Source: JARDZI01 sp041639705
GTDB taxonomy: Bacteria > Bacillota > Clostridia > Clostridiales > Caloramatoraceae
Reading direction: 5' to 3'
DNA length: 6,866 bases
Assembly: GCA_041639705.1 (NCBI GenBank)
Contig: JBEQBT010000187.1
Coordinates: 1 to 6,866 of the forward strand
Made by a program: the position numbers and the translations under genes. Below the pieces are notes generated by a model. That model was not told the DNA's origin. It did no database searches and worked only from the letters and a program-made list of their open reading frames with translations. Shown here one piece after another: positions 1-5,658 of the stretch. Within the stretch, counting starts at the first letter, position 1. The number at the start of each line of letters is the position of its first letter.

Positions 1-1
1 A

Positions 2-265
2 AAATTAACATCTACTAGAAGTGTTGGAGATGCAAAGGCATATAAGCTGAAGATACAAGAGTATTTGACTTTAATTGTTAAGAATATCTATATTCTAAGG
101 AAGGAACCAGGACCCTTCAACTATGGTATTCATGTAAGAATAGAAGTGATAAATCAAAAACTGGATGAATTAACAAAGAATTTAATTCAAGAACAGAAGG
201 AAACAATTGATTTAGTTAATAAAGTTGAAGAAATTAGAGGATTGCTTGTAGACGTTTATAAATAA
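2..265 (+). CDS. C-terminal part of an unrecognised protein, 5' end outside the window
   Basis: The reading frame is open from the left edge to a TAA at 263-265, giving 87 visible residues. A TTG at 65 could serve as a start, but no Shine-Dalgarno sequence precedes it and the frame continues upstream, so the gene most likely begins before the window. The last 45 or so residues are charged and helix-favouring, with leucine, isoleucine and valine at heptad-like spacing (from INQKLDELTKNL onward), which suggests a short coiled coil. There is no signal peptide or obvious membrane segment in the visible part. I do not recognise the family. It converges on the minus-strand PhzF-family gene, and the gap between them holds a long palindrome that may end both transcripts. 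That the frame is real rests on uninterrupted openness and plausible amino-acid composition only. Confidence 0.5.
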   Translation, partial: KLTSTRSVGDAKAYKLKIQEYLTLIVKNIYILRKEPGPFNYGIHVRIEVINQKLDELTKNLIQEQKETIDLVNKVEEIRGLLVDVYK

Positions 266-267
266 GA

Positions 268-330
268 GGCTGTCATTCTGAACGTAGTGAAGAATCTTAA
301 AGATCCTTCACTAGGTTCAGGAGGACAGCC
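268..330. repeat. 63-bp imperfect palindrome, intergenic repeat or bidirectional terminator
   Basis: The arms pair almost end to end: GGCTGTC (268-274) with GACAGCC (324-330), CTGAAC (278-283) with GTTCAG (315-320), TAGTGAAG (285-292) with CTTCACTA (306-313), and ATCT (294-297) with AGAT (301-304). Only three mismatches interrupt about 29 pairs, and the loop is three bases. The core resembles intergenic palindromes containing CATTCTGA and GAAGAATCT that I recall as dispersed repeats in several bacterial groups; this is from memory and not verified. It begins three bases after a stop codon and lies between convergent genes, so it could also stop transcription from either side. A short T-rich stretch follows it on + (336-340). 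Confidence 0.75.
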
Positions 331-384
331 ATAAATTTTTATGTGAAACAGTTATTTTTTAGTAGTTTTGCAACAGCCCTTTTT

Positions 385-1245
385 TTATAAAAGTAATTTA
401 CCATTTGCTAAAATATTGTATGAACCACCAACAAGAATTCTTATTCCATCATTTATTTCCATTCTTGTAACTATTTTAGAAGGTCTATTCATTTTTTCAC
501 CTTGACTAAATATGAAATCTTTGTTAAATTCTTTAAGCACATTATATAAATATAAATAATAGGTTAATGCGCCATTAGCAGTGCCTGTTGCTGCTTCTTC
601 ATCAATTCCGAAAAGTGGGGCAAAATTTCTACAGCTTGCGGTTAAACATTTTTCATCAAGAGTGAATGCATGGATTCCAACCACACCATAGGATTTTGAT
701 AGTTTTGATAATTCATTAAAGTCAGGAGATATTTTATTTAGTATTTCTTTACTCTTAACAGGAAGCATAATGTCTAAAAGTCCTGTTGATATAGCTTGTG
801 GGCTTAGAAAATAGTTAGTATCTCCTATATCTTCTAAAGATATATTTAAAGCACTGGATAGAAAAGCTATTTCAGTAATTATTGGACCAGCCTTTGGAAC
901 TGCTTGTTCCATCATAATAAAATTATCTTTTATAAATACTTTAAGAGTTCCAGCTTTAGAGTTCATATAGTAAAAGTTATTATCTATTATGTATTTTGAA
1001 TAAACTAGAGCACCAAAGGATGCAATAGTTCCATGACCACAAAGCTCAACTTCAGCATTAGGAGTAAAAAACCTAATATTAAATTTATGCTTATCAATAG
1101 GCTTGATAAATGCAGTTTCTGAATATCTTAATTCTGCTGCTATTTTTTGCATATTATCATCATCTAAACTTTCATAGATTACAACTCCAGCAGGATTTCC
1201 TCCAAATGGTTTATCTGTAAAAGCATCAACAATATAGAATTGCAT
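385..1245 (-). CDS. PhzF-family isomerase/epimerase
   Basis: The 286-residue product has the normal length for the PhzF family of cytosolic isomerases, which have a diaminopimelate-epimerase-like fold made of two similar halves. Visible signatures are DAFTDKPFGGNPAGVV near residues 7-22, SETAF with the family's catalytic glutamate at E43, the RFFTPNAEVELCGHGT block at 58-73, the EEAATGTANGAL block at 216-227, and QGEKMNRPSK near 248. The start is well set: AAGGAGGG lies five bases before the ATG, with a promoter behind it. The gene stands alone on the minus strand, convergent with the left partial gene and divergent from the small membrane-protein gene. The family includes phenazine enzymes and many members of unknown substrate. 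Nothing here suggests phenazine synthesis, so the substrate cannot be named. Confidence 0.93.
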   Translation of the reverse strand: MQFYIVDAFTDKPFGGNPAGVVIYESLDDDNMQKIAAELRYSETAFIKPIDKHKFNIRFFTPNAEVELCGHGTIASFGALVYSKYIIDNNFYYMNSKAGTLKVFIKDNFIMMEQAVPKAGPIITEIAFLSSALNISLEDIGDTNYFLSPQAISTGLLDIMLPVKSKEILNKISPDFNELSKLSKSYGVVGIHAFTLDEKCLTASCRNFAPLFGIDEEAATGTANGALTYYLYLYNVLKEFNKDFIFSQGEKMNRPSKIVTRMEINDGIRILVGGSYNILANGKLLL

Positions 1246-1264
1246 ATAATCCCTCCTTATTTAA

Positions 1265-1294
1265 ATTATATAATGTAAAAGCTAATATGGTAAA
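1265..1294 (-). promoter_or_regulatory. Promoter of the PhzF-family gene
   Basis: On the minus strand a perfect TATAAT (plus positions 1265-1270) lies 18 bases from TTTACC (1289-1294), a 4/6 match to the -35 consensus. The expected transcript start, near 1258, would fall at the edge of the AAGGAGGG ribosome site (1251-1258), giving a very short leader. That is tight but workable. Confidence 0.5.
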
Positions 1295-1305
1295 GTAGAT
1301 TTAAT

Positions 1306-1331
1306 TTGAATATTATCTATATATGTATAAA
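1306..1331 (+). promoter_or_regulatory. Possible promoter of the YvlD-like gene
   Basis: TTGAAT (1306-1311) is a fair -35, and the stretch 1324-1333 offers TATAAA or TAAATA as -10. The spacing is 14 to 16 bases, below the ideal, so the assignment is weak. A transcript beginning near 1338 would exclude the ATG at 1323 and fit the start at 1371. Confidence 0.27.
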
Positions 1332-1370
1332 TATCCTCCTTTTACAAATAATATTTATGGAGGTGATATA

Positions 1371-1730
1371 ATGGATGAATTGCATGATGGAAGAAGACCG
1401 GGCATATTTTCTTTGTTACTCAGAATTGTAGTAAATGCAATTGTTTTGCTAGTTGTTAGTTATTTTGTACCGGGCTTTTTCGTTTCAGGGATTTGGACAG
1501 CTATAATAGCAGCTGCAGTCATCGGAATACTGGATTATTTAGTAAGCGCAATATTTAAAATTGATGCCTCACCATTTGGAAGAGGAATAACGGGTTTTAT
1601 TATTGCTGCGATAATAATCTATGTTACACAGTTTTTCGTACCAGGAGTTGCAGTTAGTTTCTGGGGTGCCATTATTGGAGCACTATTAATTGGGTTGTTT
1701 GATTTATTTATACCAGGAAGAATTATGTAG
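1371..1730 (+). CDS. Small four-helix membrane protein, YvlD / phage-holin-4_2 superfamily
   Basis: The 119-residue product is almost entirely hydrophobic, with four predicted membrane spans near residues 12-34, 39-62, 72-90 and 96-115, and a short charged N-terminus (MDELHDGRRPG). The two halves repeat each other: FVPG then V-S-x-x-W-x-A-I-I-x-A and I-G-x-x-D occur at about 32-55 and again at 89-111. This layout matches the DUF360 / Phage_holin_4_2 proteins such as Bacillus subtilis YvlD, which are found widely outside phages and have no settled molecular role. I chose the ATG at 1371 because GGAGGTGAT (1359-1367) stands just upstream. An in-frame ATG at 1323 would add 16 residues but lacks a ribosome site and overlaps the likely promoter. 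The gene is monocistronic, with a terminator directly after it. No lysis partner is nearby, so a holin function should not be assumed. Confidence 0.88.
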   Translation: MDELHDGRRPGIFSLLLRIVVNAIVLLVVSYFVPGFFVSGIWTAIIAAAVIGILDYLVSAIFKIDASPFGRGITGFIIAAIIIYVTQFFVPGVAVSFWGAIIGALLIGLFDLFIPGRIM

Positions 1731-1732
1731 TA

Positions 1733-1780
1733 ATAAAAGTACTACAGTTTTAAAACTGTAGTACTTTTATGCGCTTTTTT
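1733..1780 (+). terminator. Intrinsic terminator after the YvlD-like gene
   Basis: A perfect 38-nt palindrome (1733-1770, centred between 1751 and 1752) begins three bases after the stop codon. The transcript can form a stem of about 17 pairs with a four-base loop. A run of six T (1775-1780) follows after the bases ATGCGC. Placement and strength make termination very likely. Confidence 0.85.
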
Positions 1781-1800
1781 AATGTGTAACATCATAAATC

Positions 1801-1844
1801 ATATTAAAGTAATCAATAGAATACTCAATATATTATTTTAATAT
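1801..1844. promoter_or_regulatory. AT-rich inverted repeat upstream of the glpX promoter
   Basis: ATATTAAAGTAAT (1801-1813) pairs with ATTATTTTAATAT (1832-1844) over 13 positions with one G-T pair. It ends six bases before the -35 box of glpX. A regulator-binding site is possible, but in DNA this rich in A and T such a match may be chance. Confidence 0.25.
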
Positions 1845-1850
1845 AGCCAA

Positions 1851-1879
1851 TTCAAAAAGAAATTCTATTATGTTATAAT
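1851..1879 (+). promoter_or_regulatory. glpX promoter with extended -10
   Basis: TTCAAA (1851-1856) and a perfect TATAAT (1874-1879) are separated by 17 bases, and TG sits one base before the -10, the extended -10 arrangement. Transcription would begin near 1886, which rules out the in-frame ATG at 1884 and supports translation from 1911. Confidence 0.7.
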
Positions 1880-1910
1880 ATTTATGCAAGTATATTTTGG
1901 GAGGTTAGGT

Positions 1911-2888
1911 ATGGAAAATTATGATATTGCCATGGGAATTGTAAGAGTTACTGAAGCTGCAGCCATGTCATGTTCAAAGCTCCTAGGAAAAGGTAATGTA
2001 GAAATTGTTGATAAAGCTGCTGTAGATGGGGCAAGACATGCATTTAATCTTTTGCCAATCAAAGGTAGAGTAGTTATAGGTGAATGTGAATTAGATAAAA
2101 GTCCAATATTATATATTGGAGAAAAGGTTGGAATGTGGGAAGATGGTCAATTAGAAATGGATGTAGCAATAGATCCTCTAGATGGGACTATACTTGTAGC
2201 AAAGGGAAGACCAAATGCTATTTCTGCAGTTGCTGTAACGGCAAAGGGTAAAATATTCAAAGCTCCTCAGATTTATATGGAAAAGATAGCAGTAGGACCA
2301 AGGGCAAAGGGAGCAATTAATATTAATGCATCTGTTGAAGAAAATATTAATAATGTAGCCAAAGCTTTAAATAAGGATATTACAGAAGTAACTGTAATGA
2401 TACAGGATAGGAAAAGACATGAAAAACTTATTAGTGATGCAAGAAAAGTGGGTGTTAGAGTAAAAATATTTGAAGAAGGAGATATTGCTGCTGCATTAGC
2501 AACTGTATTTGAAGACTCTGGAATTGATATTTTAATGGGCATAGGTGGAGCTCCTGAGGGTGTTCTTGCAGCTGCGGCTTTAAAGTGTCTAGGAGGAGAA
2601 CTGCAAGTTAAATTAATGCCTGAAAATGAAAGTCAAAGAGAGATGTGTATAAGAGCTGGGATAGATGATTTCAACAGAGTTCTTACTTCAGATGATTTAA
2701 TTAAAACTGATGATGTTTTATTTGCGGCAACTGCAGTAACAGATTCAGAGGTCTTAAAGGGAGTAACTTATAAACAGGGTATTGCATTAACACATTCAGT
2801 TGTAATGAGAAGTTCTAATGGTATTGTAAGATTTGTAGAAGCAACACATAAACTTGATAAAAGTATGATACATTTAAGGGATGAGTGA
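1911..2888 (+). CDS. glpX: Fructose-1,6-bisphosphatase, class II (GlpX type)
   Basis: GlpX hydrolyses fructose 1,6-bisphosphate to fructose 6-phosphate in gluconeogenesis, in the cytosol, using divalent metal. The product is 325 residues, normal for the class. Seen in order: RVTEAAA (12-18), AAVDGAR (36-42), VVIGECELD (54-62), DPLDGT (88-93), YMEK (122-125), DRKRH (166-170) and GIGGAPEGV (210-218). Aligned by eye without gaps to Escherichia coli GlpX as I remember it, metal and substrate residues D33, E57, D61, D85, T90, Y119, R166, D188 and E213 are kept. K29 aligns with valine, K164 with arginine, D186 with glutamate, and the GEGE motif reads GECE. These may be ordinary for clostridial members or may alter substrate choice. 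The start follows GGGAGG (1899-1904) by six bases; an ATG at 1884 lies upstream of the predicted transcript start. The gene appears monocistronic. Confidence 0.93.
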   Translation: MENYDIAMGIVRVTEAAAMSCSKLLGKGNVEIVDKAAVDGARHAFNLLPIKGRVVIGECELDKSPILYIGEKVGMWEDGQLEMDVAIDPLDGTILVAKGRPNAISAVAVTAKGKIFKAPQIYMEKIAVGPRAKGAININASVEENINNVAKALNKDITEVTVMIQDRKRHEKLISDARKVGVRVKIFEEGDIAAALATVFEDSGIDILMGIGGAPEGVLAAAALKCLGGELQVKLMPENESQREMCIRAGIDDFNRVLTSDDLIKTDDVLFAATAVTDSEVLKGVTYKQGIALTHSVVMRSSNGIVRFVEATHKLDKSMIHLRDE

Positions 2889-2893
2889 ACTCG

Positions 2894-2981
2894 CCCAGCT
2901 AAGGCTGGACATTGAAACTTTGGTTGGGAAATCTACCTCCACCAAAGTAGGCAATGTTACTTCCACTTATAGAAGTGGGAG
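2894..2981 (+). ncRNA. Structured element resembling an IS200/IS605 right end / TnpB omegaRNA scaffold
   Basis: Directly after the glpX stop lie three consecutive stems with little spacer. The first is CCAGC/GCTGG (2895-2899 with 2904-2908, loop TAAG). The second is a long composite stem, ACATTG/CAATGT (2909-2914 with 2952-2957) enclosing ACTTTGGT/ACCAAAGT (2917-2924 with 2941-2948). The third is a nine-pair hairpin (2960-2968 with 2973-2981, one G-T pair, loop ATAG). CTCC in the second loop could pair with GGAG at the end of the third stem, a possible pseudoknot. The segment is richer in G and C than its surroundings. The three-stem layout ending in a short hairpin resembles the right ends of IS200/IS605 elements, which also carry the TnpB guide RNA scaffold. 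No tnpB or tnpA coding remnant is visible, so it would be a solo remnant or a non-autonomous copy. The structure is seen; the family assignment is inference. It would be transcribed as the glpX 3' UTR. Confidence 0.5.
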
Positions 2982-2991
2982 TCTTGAAAGT

Positions 2992-3031
2992 TAATAAATA
3001 AAGTCAGGATTGCCCCTGACTTTATTTATTA
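2992..3031 (+). terminator. Terminator of the glpX transcript
   Basis: A perfect 16-bp stem pairs 2993-3008 with 3015-3030 around the six-base loop ATTGCC (one more T-A pair at the base gives 2992-3031). The GTCAGG/CCTGAC top is strong, and the descending arm is T-rich (3021-3030), serving as an interrupted U-tract. It lies about 100 bases beyond the glpX stop because the structured element sits in between. Confidence 0.75.
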
Positions 3032-3082
3032 CTATAGTCATTTATAATTAGTTAATTAAATACTTTTCATTTTAAAGCATTA

Positions 3083-3111
3083 ATGTCATAATATTAAATG
3101 TTATATATAAT
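3083..3111 (+). promoter_or_regulatory. Promoter of the DUF896-cyclo-ligase unit
   Basis: A perfect TATAAT (3106-3111) is preceded, after 17 bases, by ATGTCA (3083-3088), a 4/6 match to the -35 box. An alternative pair, TTTTCA (3064-3069) with CATAAT (3087-3092), also has 17-base spacing. Either would start transcription just upstream of the AGGAGGG ribosome site at 3121-3127. Confidence 0.5.
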
Positions 3112-3132
3112 ATATTTTACAGGAGGGTATAC

Positions 3133-3399
3133 ATGGTTACTAAGGAACAAATTGAGAGAATAAATGAACTTGCAAAAAAGCAAAAGGAAACTGTGCTATC
3201 TGATGAAGAGAAAAAAGAACAGGAAAATTTAAGAAGACTATATGTTGATTTTTTTAAAAAAAACTTAAAAGCACAGTTAAAAAATATTAAATTAGTATCA
3301 CCAGAAGAATATGAGAAAAGTAAAAAAGAAGATAAGCATACCTGTGGACATGACCATGTCCATGATCAAAATTGTAACAATGAGACCCATAAGTATTAA
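3133..3399 (+). CDS. DUF896 / UPF0291 (YnzC-like) protein with a His/Cys-rich tail
   Basis: The 88-residue product matches the small helical DUF896 family (Bacillus subtilis YnzC type): QIERINELAKKQK at 6-18, an acidic turn LSDEEKKEQ, then LRRLYVDFFKKNLKAQL at 33-49 and an IKLV strand. The family is cytosolic and its role is unsettled; B. subtilis ynzC lies next to the SOS gene yneA, but I see no LexA-type site here. Beyond the core, residues 69-86 form a tail carrying histidines at 69, 73, 75, 77 and 86 and cysteines at 71 and 81, arranged like a metal-binding segment (HTCGHDHVH). I am not aware of that tail being standard for the family. The start follows AGGAGGG by five bases. The cyclo-ligase gene begins 40 bases downstream with no terminator between, so the two are probably co-transcribed. 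Confidence 0.88.
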   Translation: MVTKEQIERINELAKKQKETVLSDEEKKEQENLRRLYVDFFKKNLKAQLKNIKLVSPEEYEKSKKEDKHTCGHDHVHDQNCNNETHKY

Positions 3400-3439
3400 A
3401 AAAAGTCTAAATTTTAAATAATATATAGGGTGATAAAAT

Positions 3440-4000
3440 ATGAAGAAAACTATTAGAAAAGAAATTTTAGAAAAAAGAGATATGCTAACTAAATCCCAGG
3501 CTGAGAAATTAAGCAATGAAATTCACAGCAGAGTATTACAATGGGACAAATTTATCAATGCATCCACAATTATGATATACAGCAATTACAAGAATGAGGT
3601 TATTACAAAGGGAATAATAGAGGATTGTTTCAAAACGAATAAAAGGCTAGTTCTTCCTAAATCTTTGAAGGACAGTCATGACATTCTCCCCTGTATAGTA
3701 AAGAGTTTTGATGAGCTTATTCCAGGAGTTTATGGTATATATGAGCCAGATGGTCGAAATATAATTAGTAAAAGTGAAATTGAGCTTGTAATTGTTCCTG
3801 GAGTGGCTTTTGATAAAAATGGAGATAGAATTGGACATGGAGCAGGTTATTATGATAGATTTTTAAATGATTATGAAGGAATTAAAGCGGGAATATGCTA
3901 TGGATTTCAAGTCGTGGAAAATGTATGGCCAAATGAAATGGATATTAAAATGGATTATTTGATAACAGAAATGGGTATTACTAAAACTGTTGATAATTAA
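3440..4000 (+). CDS. 5-formyltetrahydrofolate cyclo-ligase
   Basis: This enzyme (MTHFS; YqgN in Bacillus subtilis, YgfA in Escherichia coli) uses ATP to convert 5-formyltetrahydrofolate to 5,10-methenyltetrahydrofolate, returning a stored or inhibitory folate to one-carbon metabolism in the cytosol. The 186-residue length is typical. Diagnostic features are the basic N-terminus KKTIRKEIL with EKRDML after it, YSNYKNEV at 47-54 containing the usual folate-site glutamate, LVLPK at 70-74, and the family block from VIVPGVAF (118-124) through GHGAGYYDRFL (132-142), whose glycine-rich loop binds ATP. AGGGTGAT (3427-3434) precedes the ATG by five bases. It is likely the second gene of a unit with the DUF896 gene. 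No clear terminator follows; a weak palindrome and a new promoter lie before the aminopeptidase gene, so some read-through is possible. Confidence 0.95.
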   Translation: MKKTIRKEILEKRDMLTKSQAEKLSNEIHSRVLQWDKFINASTIMIYSNYKNEVITKGIIEDCFKTNKRLVLPKSLKDSHDILPCIVKSFDELIPGVYGIYEPDGRNIISKSEIELVIVPGVAFDKNGDRIGHGAGYYDRFLNDYEGIKAGICYGFQVVENVWPNEMDIKMDYLITEMGITKTVDN

Positions 4001-4028
4001 TGAAAATATGCTCATTTATAATGATATA

Positions 4029-4078
4029 AATGTGAAACAAAAGAAAATTTGTTTGTAAATTTGATTTTGTTTCCCATT
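4029..4078. promoter_or_regulatory. Inverted repeat overlapping the aminopeptidase promoter
   Basis: GAAACAAAA (4034-4042) is matched exactly by TTTTGTTTC (4065-4073). Inside, AAATTT (4045-4050) pairs with AAATTT (4057-4062) across a two-by-two GA mismatch, and outside, AATG (4029-4032) pairs with CATT (4075-4078). It lacks a T-tract, so it is a poor terminator. Its right arm covers the predicted -35 box, a position where a repressor could act. No known operator consensus is recognised. Confidence 0.4.
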
Positions 4079-4088
4079 AGTGTAAAAT
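4061..4088 (+). promoter_or_regulatory. Promoter of the M18 aminopeptidase gene
   Basis: TTGATT (4061-4066) and TAAAAT (4083-4088) are spaced by 16 bases, with 4/6 and 5/6 matches to consensus. The transcript would begin near 4095, leaving a leader of about 40 bases before the ATG with AGGGGAGG at 4121-4128. The -35 box lies in the right arm of the inverted repeat. Confidence 0.45.
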
Positions 4089-4134
4089 TAAATATAGTGG
4101 CAAATCATAAATTTTAGTTTAGGGGAGGAATACT

Positions 4135-5547
4135 ATGGAAACGAAGGAATTGGAAAAGTTAGCAAAGGACTATGAGCTTATCTGGGACAAATTAAATGAT
4201 GGTGACATGGATAAGCTAATAACATTTTCAGAAAGATACAAAAAATTTATGGATCTATCAAAAACAGAAAGAGAAGCAAATAATGAAATTGTTAAGTTTG
4301 CTGAAAAAAAAGGTTTCTCTAGTCTTGATAAAGCCATATCTACAGGAAGAAAAATAAATGCTGGAGATAAGGTATATGCTGTTAATAAGGGTAAGGGAGT
4401 TGCTATGTTTGTCATTGGTAAGCAATCCTTTGAAAAGGGAATGAACATAGTTGGCTCACATATTGATTCTCCTAGAATGGACTTAAAGCAGAATCCCCTA
4501 TATGAAGATGGAGGATTTTCGATGCTAGATACACACTATTATGGTGGTATTAAAAAATATCAATGGGTTACTATACCTCTTGCACTACATGGAGTTGTTC
4601 TTAAAAAGGGTGGAGAAAAAATTAATATCGTTATTGGAGAAGATGATAATGAACCTGTATTATACATAACTGATTTACTTATACACCTTGCTGGAAAGCA
4701 AATGGGTAAAAAACTATCTGAAGGCATTGAGGGTGAAAATCTAAATATTCTATTTGGGAGTATTCCTATTTCAGACAAGGAAGCAAAAAACAGGGTAAAG
4801 CTTAATACTTTGAAATTGCTTAATGAAAAATATGGAATCACTGAAGAAGACTTTACAACTGCAGAACTTGAAGTAGTACCAGCTGGAAGGTCAAGAGATG
4901 TTGGTTTAGACAGAAGCATGGTTATGGCTTATGGACATGATGATAGAATATGTGCATATACATCACTTGAAGCAATTGTTGAAGTTGAGAATCCAGATAA
5001 AACATGCGTTGCACTTTTCGTTGATAAGGAAGAAATAGGAAGTGTTGGTGCGACTGGTATGCATTCAAAGTTCTTCGAAAATACAGTTGCAGAAGTTATG
5101 GAGCTTGCAGGACAATATAATGAACTTAAGTTAAGAAGAGCTTTAGCAAATTCTAAAATGCTTTCATCAGACGTTTCTGCGGCAGATGATCCTAACTACC
5201 CAGGAGTAATTGAAAAGAAGAACGGTGCTTACTTTGGAAAGGGAATAGTTATTACAAAATATACTGGTTCAAGAGGAAAAGGTGGTTCAAACGATGCAAA
5301 TGCAGAATTCCTTGGAGAACTTAGAGATATTTTTAACGCTAATGGAATCATATGGCAGACTGCAGAACTTGGTAAGGTTGATGAGGGAGGCGGCGGCACA
5401 ATAGCATATATTCTTGCTGAATATGGCATGGAAGTTGTTGATTGTGGAGTTGCACTACTTAGCATGCATGCACCATGGGAAATAGCTAGCAAGGCAGATA
5501 TTTACGAAACATATAAAGCATATAAAGCTTTCTTAGCTAATGCATAA
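4135..5547 (+). CDS. apeA: M18-family zinc aminopeptidase (aspartyl aminopeptidase type)
   Basis: M18 peptidases are cytosolic, dodecameric, two-zinc enzymes that remove N-terminal residues, typically acidic ones in characterised members, during peptide turnover. All expected metal and catalytic residues are visible: H109 in GSHIDSPR, the bridging D270 in GHDDR (267-271), the general base E299 with ligand E300 in DKEEIGS (297-303), D346 in SSDVSA, and H445 in SMHAPWE (443-449). KYTGSRGKGGSNDANAEF (residues about 379-396) and the GGGGT loop near 419-423 are also typical. At 470 residues it fits the longer clostridial group annotated as M18 aminopeptidase 1. AGGGGAGG lies six bases before the ATG. 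It appears to be a single-gene unit, with its own promoter and a strong terminator 15 bases after the stop. As I remember it, glpX, a DUF896 gene, the cyclo-ligase and this gene are also neighbours in Clostridium acetobutylicum. Confidence 0.95.
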   Translation: METKELEKLAKDYELIWDKLNDGDMDKLITFSERYKKFMDLSKTEREANNEIVKFAEKKGFSSLDKAISTGRKINAGDKVYAVNKGKGVAMFVIGKQSFEKGMNIVGSHIDSPRMDLKQNPLYEDGGFSMLDTHYYGGIKKYQWVTIPLALHGVVLKKGGEKINIVIGEDDNEPVLYITDLLIHLAGKQMGKKLSEGIEGENLNILFGSIPISDKEAKNRVKLNTLKLLNEKYGITEEDFTTAELEVVPAGRSRDVGLDRSMVMAYGHDDRICAYTSLEAIVEVENPDKTCVALFVDKEEIGSVGATGMHSKFFENTVAEVMELAGQYNELKLRRALANSKMLSSDVSAADDPNYPGVIEKKNGAYFGKGIVITKYTGSRGKGGSNDANAEFLGELRDIFNANGIIWQTAELGKVDEGGGGTIAYILAEYGMEVVDCGVALLSMHAPWEIASKADIYETYKAYKAFLANA

Positions 5548-5562
5548 AATATAATATCAATT

Positions 5563-5598
5563 AAAATCACGAATTCTCCGGAGGATTCGTGATTTTTT
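5563..5598 (+). terminator. Intrinsic terminator after the M18 aminopeptidase gene
   Basis: The stem pairs 5563-5577 with 5582-5596 (ATCACGAAT against ATTCGTGAT in the middle, one G-T pair) around a tight CCGG loop. It ends in six consecutive T (5593-5598). The matching A-run on the left arm means it could also work on the opposite strand. Confidence 0.92.
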
Positions 5599-5618
5599 AT
5601 AAAGAAGTTGTCACATGT

Positions 5619-5658
5619 AAATCTTAATATCATAAAAAAATATCTTATGTCAAGATTT
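5619..5658. repeat. Imperfect inverted repeat in the gap before the lipoprotein gene
   Basis: AAATCTT (5619-5625) pairs with AAGATTT (5652-5658), and CATAA (5631-5635) pairs with TTATG (5645-5649), with CAC (5612-5614) and GTG (5659-5661) possibly extending the base. It lies in the non-coding stretch 5599-5801. The rest of that stretch shows no clear gene, and I could not fix a promoter there: TTGATA at 5756-5761 is a good -35, but its best -10 is 19 bases away and weak. Confidence 0.3.

Noticed and set aside
1335..1363. CCTCC / GGAGG pairing that could hide the ribosome site of the YvlD-like gene
   Set aside because: Only five pairs with a 19-base loop, no alternative structure seen, and the left arm lies near the predicted transcript start.
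1323..1370. Sixteen-residue N-terminal extension of the YvlD-like protein from the ATG at 1323
   Set aside because: No ribosome site before it, it overlaps the likely -10 region, and GGAGGTGAT points clearly to the ATG at 1371.
1371..1730. Reading the YvlD-like gene as a prophage holin
   Set aside because: No endolysin or other phage gene is nearby and the superfamily is common in non-phage loci.
2273..2542. Minus-strand open frame of 89 codons inside glpX
   Set aside because: It lies wholly within a well-supported gene, has no ribosome site and shows serine-rich complement-frame composition.
3298..3516. Minus-strand hydrophobic frame of 72 codons across the DUF896 and cyclo-ligase junction
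   Set aside because: The apparent hydrophobicity comes from reading the complement of lysine- and glutamate-rich codons; there is no ribosome site and it overlaps two good genes.
4560..4919. Minus-strand open frame of 119 codons inside the M18 gene
   Set aside because: A shadow of the aminopeptidase gene with low-complexity Ser/Pro/Phe composition; the frames at 4170-4448 and 5229-5492 are of the same kind.
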